DNA from: an uncultured Mediterranea sp.
GTDB taxonomy: Bacteria; Bacteroidota; Bacteroidia; Bacteroidales; Bacteroidaceae
Assembly (NCBI GenBank): GCA_945879145.1
Contig: CAMCUZ010000004.1
Location: 1 to 64,000, forward strand
Direction: 5' to 3'
Length of the DNA: 64,000 nucleotides
Part shown: positions 7,728-19,358 of the stretch, in pieces
Numbering within the stretch: the stretch's first letter is position 1
Layout of the letters: each line of letters opens with the position of its first letter
Notes under the pieces: model-generated
Told to the model about the DNA's origin: nothing
Databases searched by the model: none
Seen by the model: only the letters and a program-made list of their open reading frames with translations
Position numbers and translations under genes: made by a program

Positions 7728-9307
7728 AGACGATACACAAAGATATCCTACTGGCCTCGCTCATAGCCATCGCGGCGGGAGGACTCAACGCCCAGACGTT
7801 GCCCTCTGCGCCCCGCCTTGTCGTGAGCTTGACCATCGACCAGTTGCGCACGGACTACATGGAGTACTTCGCGCCGCTCTATGGCGAACGCGGCTTCAAG
7901 CGGTTGCTGCGCGAGGGGAAAGTCTATACATACGCCGAAATGCCCTTTGCTGCCCCCGACCGTGCCTCGGCCATAGCTACACTCCAGACTGGAGCCGTAC
8001 CGTCACAACACGGCATCGTGGCAGAAAACTGGATGGACACGAAGACCCTTCGCCCCGTAAACTGCGTGGACGACGCCGCCTTCATGGGTAACTATACCGA
8101 TGAAAGCTCATCGGCCAACTCCCTGCTGGTCACGAATGTAGCCGATGAGCTACGCATAGCCACACGCAACAGGGCCTTGGTCTATAGCATCGCCCCCTTC
8201 CGCGATGCCGCCATCCTGAGTGCAGGCCATGCCGCCAACGGTGCCTTCTGGATCAACGAGGTCACAGGGAAGTGGTGCAGCACCACCTACTATGCCGACT
8301 TCCCCTGGTGGCTCAGTCAGTACAACGACCGCCACTCCGTGGACAACCGCATCAAGGAGCTGGTATGGACCCCCTCCTACCCCGTGGAGAGCTACCGTTA
8401 CCTGCCGGAATGGCGCGAAACCGCCTTCCGCTACAAGTTCGACGCCGAGCGCGAGAACAAGTACCGTCGGCTCATCACGAGCCCCTACGCCAACGACGAG
8501 GTGAACCAGCTCGTCGAGACCCTCTTCTCGAAGAGCACCATCGGTCAAGACCCCATCCCCGACCTGCTGGCCCTCACCTACTATGCGGGCAACTATAACC
8601 ACCTCTCCGCGACCGATGGGGCCATGGAGCTACAGGACACCTACGTGCGGCTCGACCAGAGCATAGCCCAGCTCATCGAGCTGATAGACCAAAAGATTGG
8701 CTTGGGCAACGTACTGGTTTGCATCTCCTCTACCGGCTACTCCGACGCCGAGATGCCCGATGCCGCCCTCTACCGTACACCGGGAGGCGAATTCCACATC
8801 GAGCGATGCGCCACCCTGCTCAACATGTACCTGATGGCCACCTACGGCGAAGGGCAATACGTAGAAGGCTACTACAACAACCAGATATACCTCAACGAGA
8901 AGCTGATAGAGAACAAGCAGCTCGACCTGAACGATATCGAGAGCAAGGCCGAAGCCTTCTTGGTGCAGTTTAGCGGCGTGGACCGCGTCTATGCCGGCCA
9001 TCGGATGCTACTCGGCACCTGGTCGCCCCAGCTGGAGAAGCTCAGCAACGGCTACCACCGCAAGCGCTCGGGCAACCTCACCCTCACCCTGCTACCTGGA
9101 TGGGTCAACGCCTCGCAACACAGCAAGGTGCAGCAACGCATCTCGCGCAACGCCTATCTGCCCTCTCCCCTCATATTGATGGGCAGCAGCATTCAGGCCC
9201 AACGTATCACGACCCCCGTATCGGCCCAACGCATCGCCCCCACCCTCAGCCGTGCGATGCGTATCCGCGCCCCCAACGCCAGTCAGTTGCCGCCGCTCGA
9301 CCTCTGA
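7724..9307 (+). CDS. PafA-like alkaline phosphatase superfamily protein lacking the active site
   Basis: The 527-residue exported protein (signal peptide to about residue 24) follows the PafA layout: SLTIDQLRTDYM (metal Asp39 kept), TGAVPSQHGIV, AGHAANGAFWINEVTG, and EDTY-like LQDTYVRLD. The catalytic positions are changed. The nucleophile segment usually reads T-A-P-G-H-A-S but here is A76-A-P-D-R-A-S; the STDYVGH metal segment reads LTYYAGN (284-290); the TADHG segment reads SSTGY (335-339); and the Lys/Arg pair before AAIL is missing. Hydrolase activity is therefore unlikely. It is translationally coupled to DUF4105 and lies 90 nt upstream of secA, suggesting an envelope role, which is inference. 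Confidence 0.85.
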   Translation: MKTIHKDILLASLIAIAAGGLNAQTLPSAPRLVVSLTIDQLRTDYMEYFAPLYGERGFKRLLREGKVYTYAEMPFAAPDRASAIATLQTGAVPSQHGIVAENWMDTKTLRPVNCVDDAAFMGNYTDESSSANSLLVTNVADELRIATRNRALVYSIAPFRDAAILSAGHAANGAFWINEVTGKWCSTTYYADFPWWLSQYNDRHSVDNRIKELVWTPSYPVESYRYLPEWRETAFRYKFDAERENKYRRLITSPYANDEVNQLVETLFSKSTIGQDPIPDLLALTYYAGNYNHLSATDGAMELQDTYVRLDQSIAQLIELIDQKIGLGNVLVCISSTGYSDAEMPDAALYRTPGGEFHIERCATLLNMYLMATYGEGQYVEGYYNNQIYLNEKLIENKQLDLNDIESKAEAFLVQFSGVDRVYAGHRMLLGTWSPQLEKLSNGYHRKRSGNLTLTLLPGWVNASQHSKVQQRISRNAYLPSPLILMGSSIQAQRITTPVSAQRIAPTLSRAMRIRAPNASQLPPLDL

Positions 9308-9397
9308 GCAGCCCCCTTTATTTCTGGGAGAAATCCTGCGAAGCCAGAACAAAAAACATCATCCAACAGTTACGAAAAATAAAAAAGAAACAACAAT

Positions 9398-12793
<3,396 letters not shown>

Positions 12794-12819
12794 GCAGGAA
12801 TTTTCTTAACAAAAAAAGG

Positions 12820-13848
12820 ATGAAACGGATTAACCTACGTATGCTCTGGATGGCAGCAGCCGGAGTGAGCCTGCTGACGGCCTGCCAAACCATCGAGACC
12901 ATCTCCATGGACTACATGCTGCCGGCCGAAGTGAGCTTCCCCGAAGAGCTCAAGCGCGTAGCTGTGGTCAACAACAGCCCCGTCATCAAGCCCGAACAGA
13001 CTCTCATCGAAGAGAAGGGATCTGAAAAGAGCTTCTGGGGCGATAGCAAGCGGGCCACGGAGGCGCTCGCCAACGCCCTGGCCGAGGGGAATTACTTCGA
13101 CGAGGTCATCATCTGCGACTCGTTGCTTCGCGCTACCGACCCTCAGCCGGCTGCCCATCCGCTCACGCTGGAGGAGATCAATCAGCTGACGCATGCGCTC
13201 GACGTGGATTTCCTGATTTCGCTCGAAGGGTTGATTGTCAAGACCAAACGCGACCTGCAATACCTACCCGAGTGGAGGGTCAACTACGGTTCCATCGACG
13301 CCAAGGTCTATGCCACCACGCGCATCTACCTGCCCAACCGGGCCAACGCCATGGCTACCCTCCACTCCAACGACAGCATCTTCTGGGAAGAGAGCGCCCT
13401 CCACGAGAGCGACCTGCGCCGCCTACTGCCCGACGACGTAGAGGTGCAACGCCAGGCATCCGACTTTGCCGGGTCGCTCCCCGTACAGCAGCTCCTGCCC
13501 CATTGGAAGAGCGCACAACGCTACCTCTACGGCGGAAGTAGCGTGAACCTACGCGACGCCCTGGTCTATGTACGCGAGAACGATTGGACCCAGGCCATCG
13601 ACCTTTGGAAAAAGGAGTACGAGGTGAAGAACGTCAAGCGCAAGAAGGCCGCCGCCTACAACCTGAGCGTGGGCTACGAGATGCAAGACCAAATGGAGGA
13701 GGCCGTACGCTGGATCGGCCTGGCCCTGCAGCACACCCAGCCCGAGACCACGGAACAGCTCATGATGCAGCTCTACCAGCAGGAACTGAAGCAACGTCTT
13801 GGTGGCATGCAGCGTCTGCAGCTCCAGACCCGCCGACTCAACCCGTAG
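12820..13848 (+). CDS. DUF6340 family lipoprotein
   Basis: The 342-residue protein starts with a lipoprotein signal (GVSLLTACQT, lipid-modified Cys at about 22). The N-terminal half has an alpha/beta pattern with ELKRVAVVNNSP, and the last roughly 110 residues are helical and TPR-like (AAYNLSVGYEMQDQMEEAVRWIGLAL). It resembles Bacteroidales DUF6340 proteins of unknown function. It follows secA by 26 nt and is probably in the same transcript. Family assignment is from memory of the N-terminal pattern. Confidence 0.7.
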   Translation: MKRINLRMLWMAAAGVSLLTACQTIETISMDYMLPAEVSFPEELKRVAVVNNSPVIKPEQTLIEEKGSEKSFWGDSKRATEALANALAEGNYFDEVIICDSLLRATDPQPAAHPLTLEEINQLTHALDVDFLISLEGLIVKTKRDLQYLPEWRVNYGSIDAKVYATTRIYLPNRANAMATLHSNDSIFWEESALHESDLRRLLPDDVEVQRQASDFAGSLPVQQLLPHWKSAQRYLYGGSSVNLRDALVYVRENDWTQAIDLWKKEYEVKNVKRKKAAAYNLSVGYEMQDQMEEAVRWIGLALQHTQPETTEQLMMQLYQQELKQRLGGMQRLQLQTRRLNP

Positions 13849-13925
13849 AGAAAGCTGCTGCAAGCCCGGAATCCGAATCAAAAAAAGAAAAAATTGCTGC
13901 CTGATGAAAGATTTTTGGCCAAATA

Positions 13926-13958
13926 CTTGCACGAATCAAACAAAAATAACTACCTTTG
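13926..13958 (+). promoter_or_regulatory. Promoter before the small acidic protein
   Basis: TACCTTTG (13951-13958) is an exact -7 match with CTTG at 13926-13929, spacer 21 nt. It lies 27 nt before the ATG at 13986 and supports that start over the in-frame upstream one at 13956. Confidence 0.5.
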
Positions 13959-13985
13959 AGGTGCAATTTTAATAAGCCCAACAAC

Positions 13986-14432
13986 ATGAAATTAAGTTCA
14001 TCTTCAACGAAGCTAATCGAACAGACCATCCGCAAGGCGCTCGAGCGCTATTGTCAGGCCGAGGAGAAAACGTATGTGACTGATATTCACCTGCAACCGA
14101 ATCAGACGTCCGGCGAGTTCTTCATCTATGATGATGATGACAACCTGCTGGCCGAGGCCGTTGTCGAAGAGTGGATGACCTACGCCGAAGACGACTTTAA
14201 CGAAGAGGTGGGTCGTCTGCTTGCCTCGCTGCTCGACAAGATGAACAAATCGGGCCAGCTGGCCAAGGTCAACATCATCAAGCCCTACTCCTTCGTTCTG
14301 GTTGACGAGGATAAAGAGGGCGTGAGCGAGCTGCTCCTGATGGACGACGACACCCTGTTGCTCAACGAAGAGTTGCTCAAAGGCCTGGACGAAGAGCTGG
14401 ACGCCTTCCTCAAGGATCTGCTTGAAAAGTAG
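13986..14432 (+). CDS. Small acidic protein of unknown function
   Basis: A 148-residue cytoplasmic protein beginning MKLSSSSTKLIEQTIRKALE. It is strongly acidic (FFIYDDDDNLLAEAVVEEWM, EELLKGLDEELDAFLKDLLEK) and has no signal peptide or membrane segment. I do not recognise a named domain; composition suggests a partner or chaperone-like protein. The frame is open from 13956, but the ATG at 13986 is chosen because a -7 box ends at 13958. A strong terminator follows. Confidence 0.75.
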   Translation: MKLSSSSTKLIEQTIRKALERYCQAEEKTYVTDIHLQPNQTSGEFFIYDDDDNLLAEAVVEEWMTYAEDDFNEEVGRLLASLLDKMNKSGQLAKVNIIKPYSFVLVDEDKEGVSELLLMDDDTLLLNEELLKGLDEELDAFLKDLLEK

Positions 14433-14513
14433 AATATCACATCATAATCAAGGGGCAGACCTAGCCAAGGAGAAGGATAATCTTCCCACATTTGCTTAAA
14501 GGATTTAAAAATT

Positions 14514-14548
14514 AAAGGGCAGATACCTTCTTCAGGTCTCTGCCCCTT
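14514..14548. terminator. Bidirectional terminator between convergent genes
   Basis: The arms AAGGGCAGATACCT and AGGTCTCTGCCCCTT pair nearly fully around TCTTC, with A-rich sequence on the left and a T-run (CTTTTT) on the right, between the acidic-protein gene and glk. The sequence AAGGGGCAGACCT also occurs at 14450, a possible alternative arm. Confidence 0.7.
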
Positions 14549-14572
14549 GACTTTTTATTCAGAGGTTGTCTC

Positions 14573-15541
14573 TTACTTGATTTCCCAGCCCAGGGCGCTG
14601 GCGCCCAGTACGGCGGCATCCGCATCCTTCAGCTCAGACATCAACAGTTTCGTCTTGCCCTTGTAGATGGTCAGGATATTCTCATCGATAGCCTTCTGGA
14701 TGGGCTTGAAGATGTATTCGCCCGACTTGGCCAGACCGCCAAAGAGGATGATGGCCTCGGGGCTTGAGAAGGCGATGAAGTCAGCAATAGCCTCGCCCAG
14801 TATCTGACCCGTAAATTCAAAGATGTCGAGGGCCAGCTTATCGCCCTTCACGGCTGCATCATACACGTCCTTCGAGGTGATGTTCTCAGCCGGGATGGCA
14901 CGCAGCAGGCTGGGCTCCGTGCTCGAGGTGAGGAACTCACGCGCCGAACGGGTGACGCCCGTAGCCGAGCAGTAGGTCTCCAGACAGCCCTTGCGTCCGC
15001 AGCCGCACTGGCGTCCGTCGCGACGGATAATCACGTGGCCCAGTTCGCCTGCAAAGCCGTCGTGGCCATACACCAGCTGACCGTTGATCACGATACCGCT
15101 ACCCACGCCTGTGCCCAGGGTAATCATGATGAAGTCCTTCATACCGCGTGCAGCGCCGTAGGTCATTTCGCCGATGGCAGCTGCGTTGGCATCGTTGGTG
15201 AGGGCGGTGGGGATGCCTAGGCGCTCTTCGAACATGGTTGCCAAGGGGATAACGCCCTTCCAGGGCAGGTTGGGTGCAAACTCGATGGTGCCGCTATAGA
15301 AGTTGCCGTTGGGGGCTCCGATGCCGATACCTTTCACTTTGTCCACGCCGCCGTTAGCCACGATGAGCGGAAGCAGGTTTTGGCAAACTGCATCCACATA
15401 CTCCTCAATCTCAGCATAGGCGCCAGTCTTGATCGAGCTGCTGGCTACAATCGTTCCGCGTGCGTCAACAATACCAAAGACGGTGTTTGTGCCGCCTATA
15501 TCTATGCCCACTACGTAGGGCTTTTCCATGTTAGTATTCAT
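14573..15541 (-). CDS. glk: ROK-family glucokinase
   Basis: Phosphorylates glucose (or a related hexose) with ATP. The 322-residue protein has the phosphate-binding start VVGIDIGGTNTVFGIV, GIGIGAPNGN, the catalytic Asp region ALTNDANAAAIGE, GTGVGSGIV, and the ROK zinc motif CGCGRKGCLETYCSATG. The motif order and length match Bacteroides ROK glucokinases rather than NagC/XylR repressors, which carry an N-terminal helix-turn-helix absent here. ATG at 15541 (MNTNMEKPYVVG) or 15529 are both possible. Confidence 0.88.
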   Translation of the reverse strand: MNTNMEKPYVVGIDIGGTNTVFGIVDARGTIVASSSIKTGAYAEIEEYVDAVCQNLLPLIVANGGVDKVKGIGIGAPNGNFYSGTIEFAPNLPWKGVIPLATMFEERLGIPTALTNDANAAAIGEMTYGAARGMKDFIMITLGTGVGSGIVINGQLVYGHDGFAGELGHVIIRRDGRQCGCGRKGCLETYCSATGVTRSAREFLTSSTEPSLLRAIPAENITSKDVYDAAVKGDKLALDIFEFTGQILGEAIADFIAFSSPEAIILFGGLAKSGEYIFKPIQKAIDENILTIYKGKTKLLMSELKDADAAVLGASALGWEIK

Positions 15542-15584
15542 GATATCTACTCATTTTTATAGGTTAGTATTTATTTTACGCGAA

Positions 15585-15615
15585 CAAAATTGGTGAACTT
15601 TTTTGAGATAACAAA
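15585..15615 (-). promoter_or_regulatory. Promoter for glk
   Basis: Minus-strand TTTG (15615-15612), a 19-nt spacer and CAATTTTG (15592-15585), one base off TAnnTTTG. Confidence 0.4.
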
Positions 15616-15637
15616 ACGTTTTTCAAAAAAAATGCGC

Positions 15638-15645
15638 TATACTTG
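15638..15645 (+). promoter_or_regulatory. -7-like element for the efflux operon
   Basis: TATACTTG is one base from TAnnTTTG and lies 113 nt before the GTG start of the ABC ATPase. The -33 element is unclear. Confidence 0.35.
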
Positions 15646-15758
15646 CAACTTTTTCCTATCTATCAACGTCTGATAGAACAAAAATGGCACAAAACATACC
15701 TTTTTTAGAGAGTGAACCAACCAAAGTATAAACGCTTTTGTAATAAACGAACAAGATT

Positions 15759-16475
15759 GTGATAGATTTAAGAGAGATCAACAAGACCTACAACAACGGG
15801 GCTCCGCTGCATGTGCTCAAGGGCATCAACCTGCACATCGACCAGGGCGAGTTTGTCTCCATCATGGGAGCCTCGGGGTCAGGGAAGTCCACCTTATTAA
15901 ATATACTGGGCATCCTCGACACCTACGACACGGGCGAGTACCGCCTGGCCGGCACGCTCATCAAGAACCTGAGCGAGAACCGCGCCGCCGAACTGCGCAA
16001 CCGCACCATCGGATTCATCTTCCAGTCGTTCAACCTCATCAACTTCAAGAATGCCATGGAGAACGTGGCCCTGCCGCTCTTCTACCAGGGTGTGAGCCGC
16101 CGCAAGCGCAACGCCATCGCCATGGAGTACCTGGAGAAGCTGGGACTCAAGGAGTGGGCCTACCACATGCCCAACGAGATGAGCGGCGGACAGAAGCAAC
16201 GTGTGGCCATCGCGCGCGCCCTGATTGCCAAGCCCAAGATCATACTGGCCGACGAGCCTACAGGGGCCCTCGACAGCAAGACCTCGGTCGAGGTGATGCA
16301 AATCCTCAAGGAGCTCCACGCCGAGGGGATGACCATCGTGGTGGTGACCCACGAGAGTGGCGTGGCCAACCAGACCGACAAGATCATCCACATCAAGGAC
16401 GGCGTGATAGGCAGCATCGAAGAGAACATCGACCACAACGCCTCCCCCTTCGGAGTCAACGGCTGGATGAAATGA
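15759..16475 (+). CDS. ABC transporter ATP-binding protein, MacB/LolD type
   Basis: The 238-residue ATPase starts at GTG. Walker A is GASGSGKST, the Q-loop FQSFNLINF, the ABC signature MSGGQKQRVAIARAL, Walker B IILADEPTGALD and the H-loop VVVTHE. The pattern and neighbours (two FtsX-type permeases, a periplasmic adaptor, an outer membrane channel) make it the energy unit of a tripartite efflux or export pump. It is the first gene of the operon; the gap to the permease is occupied by heptamer repeats that begin right at its stop codon. Confidence 0.93.
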   Translation: MIDLREINKTYNNGAPLHVLKGINLHIDQGEFVSIMGASGSGKSTLLNILGILDTYDTGEYRLAGTLIKNLSENRAAELRNRTIGFIFQSFNLINFKNAMENVALPLFYQGVSRRKRNAIAMEYLEKLGLKEWAYHMPNEMSGGQKQRVAIARALIAKPKIILADEPTGALDSKTSVEVMQILKELHAEGMTIVVVTHESGVANQTDKIIHIKDGVIGSIEENIDHNASPFGVNGWMK

Positions 16476-16584
16476 GGATAAGGTTTAGGGATTAGGGATA
16501 AGGTTTAGGGATAAGGTTTAGGGTTTAGGGATTAGGGATAAGGGATAAGGTTTAGGGATTAGTGATTAATGTTTAATGTTTAGT
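16476..16584 (+). repeat. Heptamer array, AGGGATT/AGGGATA/AGGTTTA units
   Basis: About 15 degenerate 7-bp units (some 6 bp), such as AGGGATT, AGGGATA, AGGGTTT, AGTGATT and AATGTTT, begin at the base after the ATPase stop codon. The unit resembles a telomere repeat but is bacterial intergenic DNA inside an operon. Confidence 0.9.
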
Positions 16585-16748
16585 GCTACAACTCGTAGCT
16601 CGTAGCTTGTAGCTCGTAGCTCGTAGCTCGTAGCTTGTAGCTTGTAGCTCGTAGCTTGTAGCTTGTAGCTCGTAGCTCGTAGCTTGTAGCTTGTAGCTCG
16701 TAGCTCGTAGCTCATAGCTCGTAGCTCGTAGCTTGTAGCTTGTAGCTG
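16585..16748 (+). repeat. Heptamer array, GTAGCTC/GTAGCTT units
   Basis: About 22 tandem copies of GTAGCTY, ending 13 nt before the ATG of the first permease. The same unit, on the other strand (CTACAAG, CTACGAG), recurs at 27.9 kb, and GTAGCTA/G variants at 39.5 kb. Confidence 0.92.
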
Positions 16749-16761
16749 TATAGAGAATTAT

Positions 16762-18024
16762 ATGTTTGACCTTTGGCAAGAAATTTATGGCACGATGAAG
16801 CGCAACAAGCTGCGCACGGCGCTCACGGGGTTTGCCGTGGCGTGGGGCATCTTCATGCTCATCGTGCTGCTCGGGGCAGGCAACGGATTGATCCATGCCT
16901 TTGAGCAGAGCTCCGGCGAACGGGCACTCAACGTCATTCGCGTCTATCCTGGATGGACCCTCCTGCCCTACGACGGACTGGCGGAAGGACGCTTTGTGGA
17001 GCTCGACAACCGCGACATGACCGAGACCGCGCGCCTCTTCCCCCAGGAGGTGATCGAGACGGGCGCACAGGTGACCCAGGGTGGCGTGACGCTGAGTTAC
17101 GGCACAGACTACGTCAGCACCACCCTGATGGGCGTGTCGCCCACGCAGATCAAGATCGAGGCCGTGAAGCTGGTTTCCGGACGCTTCGTCAACGAGATTG
17201 ACATCCAGCAGCAACGCAAAGTGATTGTGCTCCACAAGAACTCGGCCGAGACCATCTTTAAGCAGCTCCACACAGACCCCGTGGGAGAGTTCATCCACGT
17301 GGGGGCCTTCGCTTTCCAGGTGGTAGGTATCTACGGCGACATGGGCGATCAGGGGCAACGGGGTGCCTACGTGCCCTTCTCCACCCTTCAGACCATCTAT
17401 AAGCAGGGCAGCAACAAAATCAATACCTTGCTCTTCACCACCCGCGGACTCCACGATGAAGCGAGCAACCTCGACTTCGAGGAGCGCTACCGCCGCGTGC
17501 TGGCCGGACTCCACCGTTTCGACCCCGACGACACGGGGGCCGTATGGATCGGCAACCGCATGCGGCAGTATATCCAGTCGCAGCAGGCCATGGGCGTGAT
17601 GACTACCGCCATCTGGGTGATCGGTATCTTCACGCTGCTGAGCGGCATCGTGGGCGTGAGCAACATCATGCTCATCACGGTCAAGGAGCGCACCCACGAG
17701 TTCGGCATCCGCAAGGCCCTGGGTGCCAAGCCGCGCTCCATCTTGTGGCTCGTCATCTCAGAGAGCGTGGTCATCACCACCCTGTTTGGCTACATCGGCA
17801 TGGTGGCGGGCATCGGGGTGACGGAGTGGATGGACAGCTACTTCGGCGCCCAGACGATGGATGCGGGCTGGTTTCAGCAGACCATGTTTACCGACCCCAC
17901 GGTCGATCTGCGTATCGCCCTGCAAGCCACGCTCACGCTCATCATCGCGGGCACGCTGGCCGGCTTCTTCCCCGCCCGCAAGGCCACGCACATCCGCCCC
18001 ATCGAGGCGCTGAACGCCGTGTAG
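16762..18024 (+). CDS. ABC transporter permease, MacB/FtsX type (first)
   Basis: The 420-residue inner membrane protein has one transmembrane helix near the N-terminus (LRTALTGFAVAWGIFMLIVLLG), a periplasmic MacB-type domain (about 50-280), and three C-terminal helices (TTAIWVIGIFTLLSGIVGVSN, then around SESVVITTLFGYIGMV and LIIAGTLAGFFPA). The conserved cytoplasmic motif TVKERTHEFGIRKALGA is present. The ending RKATHIRPIEALNAV is typical. It pairs with the following permease as a heterodimer or two alternatives. Confidence 0.92.
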   Translation: MFDLWQEIYGTMKRNKLRTALTGFAVAWGIFMLIVLLGAGNGLIHAFEQSSGERALNVIRVYPGWTLLPYDGLAEGRFVELDNRDMTETARLFPQEVIETGAQVTQGGVTLSYGTDYVSTTLMGVSPTQIKIEAVKLVSGRFVNEIDIQQQRKVIVLHKNSAETIFKQLHTDPVGEFIHVGAFAFQVVGIYGDMGDQGQRGAYVPFSTLQTIYKQGSNKINTLLFTTRGLHDEASNLDFEERYRRVLAGLHRFDPDDTGAVWIGNRMRQYIQSQQAMGVMTTAIWVIGIFTLLSGIVGVSNIMLITVKERTHEFGIRKALGAKPRSILWLVISESVVITTLFGYIGMVAGIGVTEWMDSYFGAQTMDAGWFQQTMFTDPTVDLRIALQATLTLIIAGTLAGFFPARKATHIRPIEALNAV

Positions 18025-18076
18025 CTCCGCGACCCTCATTTTCCGCCCATACAACAATATTAAAACGAAAAAGATA

Positions 18077-19321
18077 ATGAAACTTTACGACAGAGATACA
18101 TGGGAAGAGATTCTCGTGACGATTACGCGCAACCGCACGCGCAGCCTGCTGACGGCGTTTGGCGTCTTCTGGGGCATCTTCATGCTCGTCAGCCTGATTG
18201 GTGGCGGAAACGGCGTAGAAGAGACCATGAAGCGGCAGTTCGAGGGCTTTGCGCAAAACTCCGCCTTCGTGGTGGACCAGCCTACGAGCGAGGCCTACAA
18301 GGGCTTCCGCAAGGGGCGCTGGTGGTCCATCGAGCTGCAGGACGTGGAGCGCGTACGCAGCGTGGAGGGCGTGCAGCTGGTCACCCCCACATTCGCCCTC
18401 TGGGGGCGTAACGCCATCTACGGCGAGCATAAGTACAACTGTGCCGTCAAGGGGCTCTACCCCGACTATGAATACATCGAACACCAGCCGATGAAGTATG
18501 GCCGCTTCATCAACGAGGTGGATATCCGCGAGGCGCGCAAGGTGTGCGTCATCGGCAAGCGCATCTACGAGGCCCTCTTCACCAAGGGCGAAGACCCCTG
18601 CGGATGCGACATCCAGGTGGACGGCATCTACTACCGCATCATCGGCATGACCGACGGCGACAGCAACATGAACATCCAGGGGGCCGCCTCGGAGAGCGTG
18701 GTCCTGCCCTACAGCACCATGCAGCAGGCCTACAACATAGGCAAGACTGTGGACGTGCTCTGCTTCACGGTCAAGGAGGGCGTGCGCGTGACCGACGTGC
18801 AGCCTCAGGTGGAGAGCGTGCTCAAGCAGGCCCACCTCATCGCGCCGGACGACAAGCAGGCCGTGATGATGCTCAACGCCGAGGCGATGTTCTCCATGGT
18901 CGATAACCTGATGAAGGGCATCCGCGTGCTGATGTGGATGGTGGGTCTGGGCACCCTGCTGGCCGGCGCCATCGGGGTGAGCAACATCATGATGGTGACC
19001 GTCAAGGAGCGCACCACCGAGATAGGCATCCGCCGCGCCATAGGTGCGCGCCCCAGCGAGATTCTGCAGCAGATTCTCGCCGAGAGCATCGTGCTCACCT
19101 CGGTAGCCGGGATGAGCGGCATCACGTTTGGCGTCTTCGTGCTCCACGTGCTCGAGGCCGCCGTCAATCCCCCCGGCCAGATCGAGGTGAACTACCAGAT
19201 CTCCTTCGTGATGGCCCTGGGCACCTGTATGCTGCTGGCCGCCCTGGGCCTGCTGGCTGGCCTGGCCCCCGCCTACCGCGCCATGGCCATCAAGCCCATC
19301 GAGGCCATCCGCGATGAGTGA
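18077..19321 (+). CDS. ABC transporter permease, MacB/FtsX type (second)
   Basis: The 414-residue paralogue of the preceding permease has the same layout: N-terminal helix (SLLTAFGVFWGIFMLVSLIGG), periplasmic domain, TVKERTTEIGIRRAIGA, and three C-terminal helices ending AYRAMAIKPIEAIRDE. It starts 52 nt after the first permease. The presence of two different permeases with one ATPase suggests a heterodimeric MacB-like pump. Confidence 0.92.
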   Translation: MKLYDRDTWEEILVTITRNRTRSLLTAFGVFWGIFMLVSLIGGGNGVEETMKRQFEGFAQNSAFVVDQPTSEAYKGFRKGRWWSIELQDVERVRSVEGVQLVTPTFALWGRNAIYGEHKYNCAVKGLYPDYEYIEHQPMKYGRFINEVDIREARKVCVIGKRIYEALFTKGEDPCGCDIQVDGIYYRIIGMTDGDSNMNIQGAASESVVLPYSTMQQAYNIGKTVDVLCFTVKEGVRVTDVQPQVESVLKQAHLIAPDDKQAVMMLNAEAMFSMVDNLMKGIRVLMWMVGLGTLLAGAIGVSNIMMVTVKERTTEIGIRRAIGARPSEILQQILAESIVLTSVAGMSGITFGVFVLHVLEAAVNPPGQIEVNYQISFVMALGTCMLLAALGLLAGLAPAYRAMAIKPIEAIRDE

Positions 19322-19358
19322 ACAGTTGAAATGAATACATAAATAATTTACAAACGAT

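Noticed and set aside
14450-14548. Small non-coding RNA between the acidic-protein gene and glk
   Set aside because: The repeated GGGGCAGACCT and the hairpin are explained by a terminator; no promoter was seen for a separate transcript.
16476-16584. Telomere-like TTAGGG-rich repeat
   Set aside because: Units are AGGGATT/AGGGATA/AGGTTT of 6-7 bp, lie between two genes of one bacterial operon, and recur in other intergenic gaps, so this is not eukaryotic telomere or contamination.
16585-16748. Possible CRISPR-like array
   Set aside because: The 7-bp units are contiguous with no spacers, and no cas genes are in the window.
16573-17697. 374-codon open frame on the minus strand over the first permease
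   Set aside because: Its sequence is His/Val/Asp-rich shadow coding and its start runs through the heptamer array; the plus-strand permease has clear motifs.
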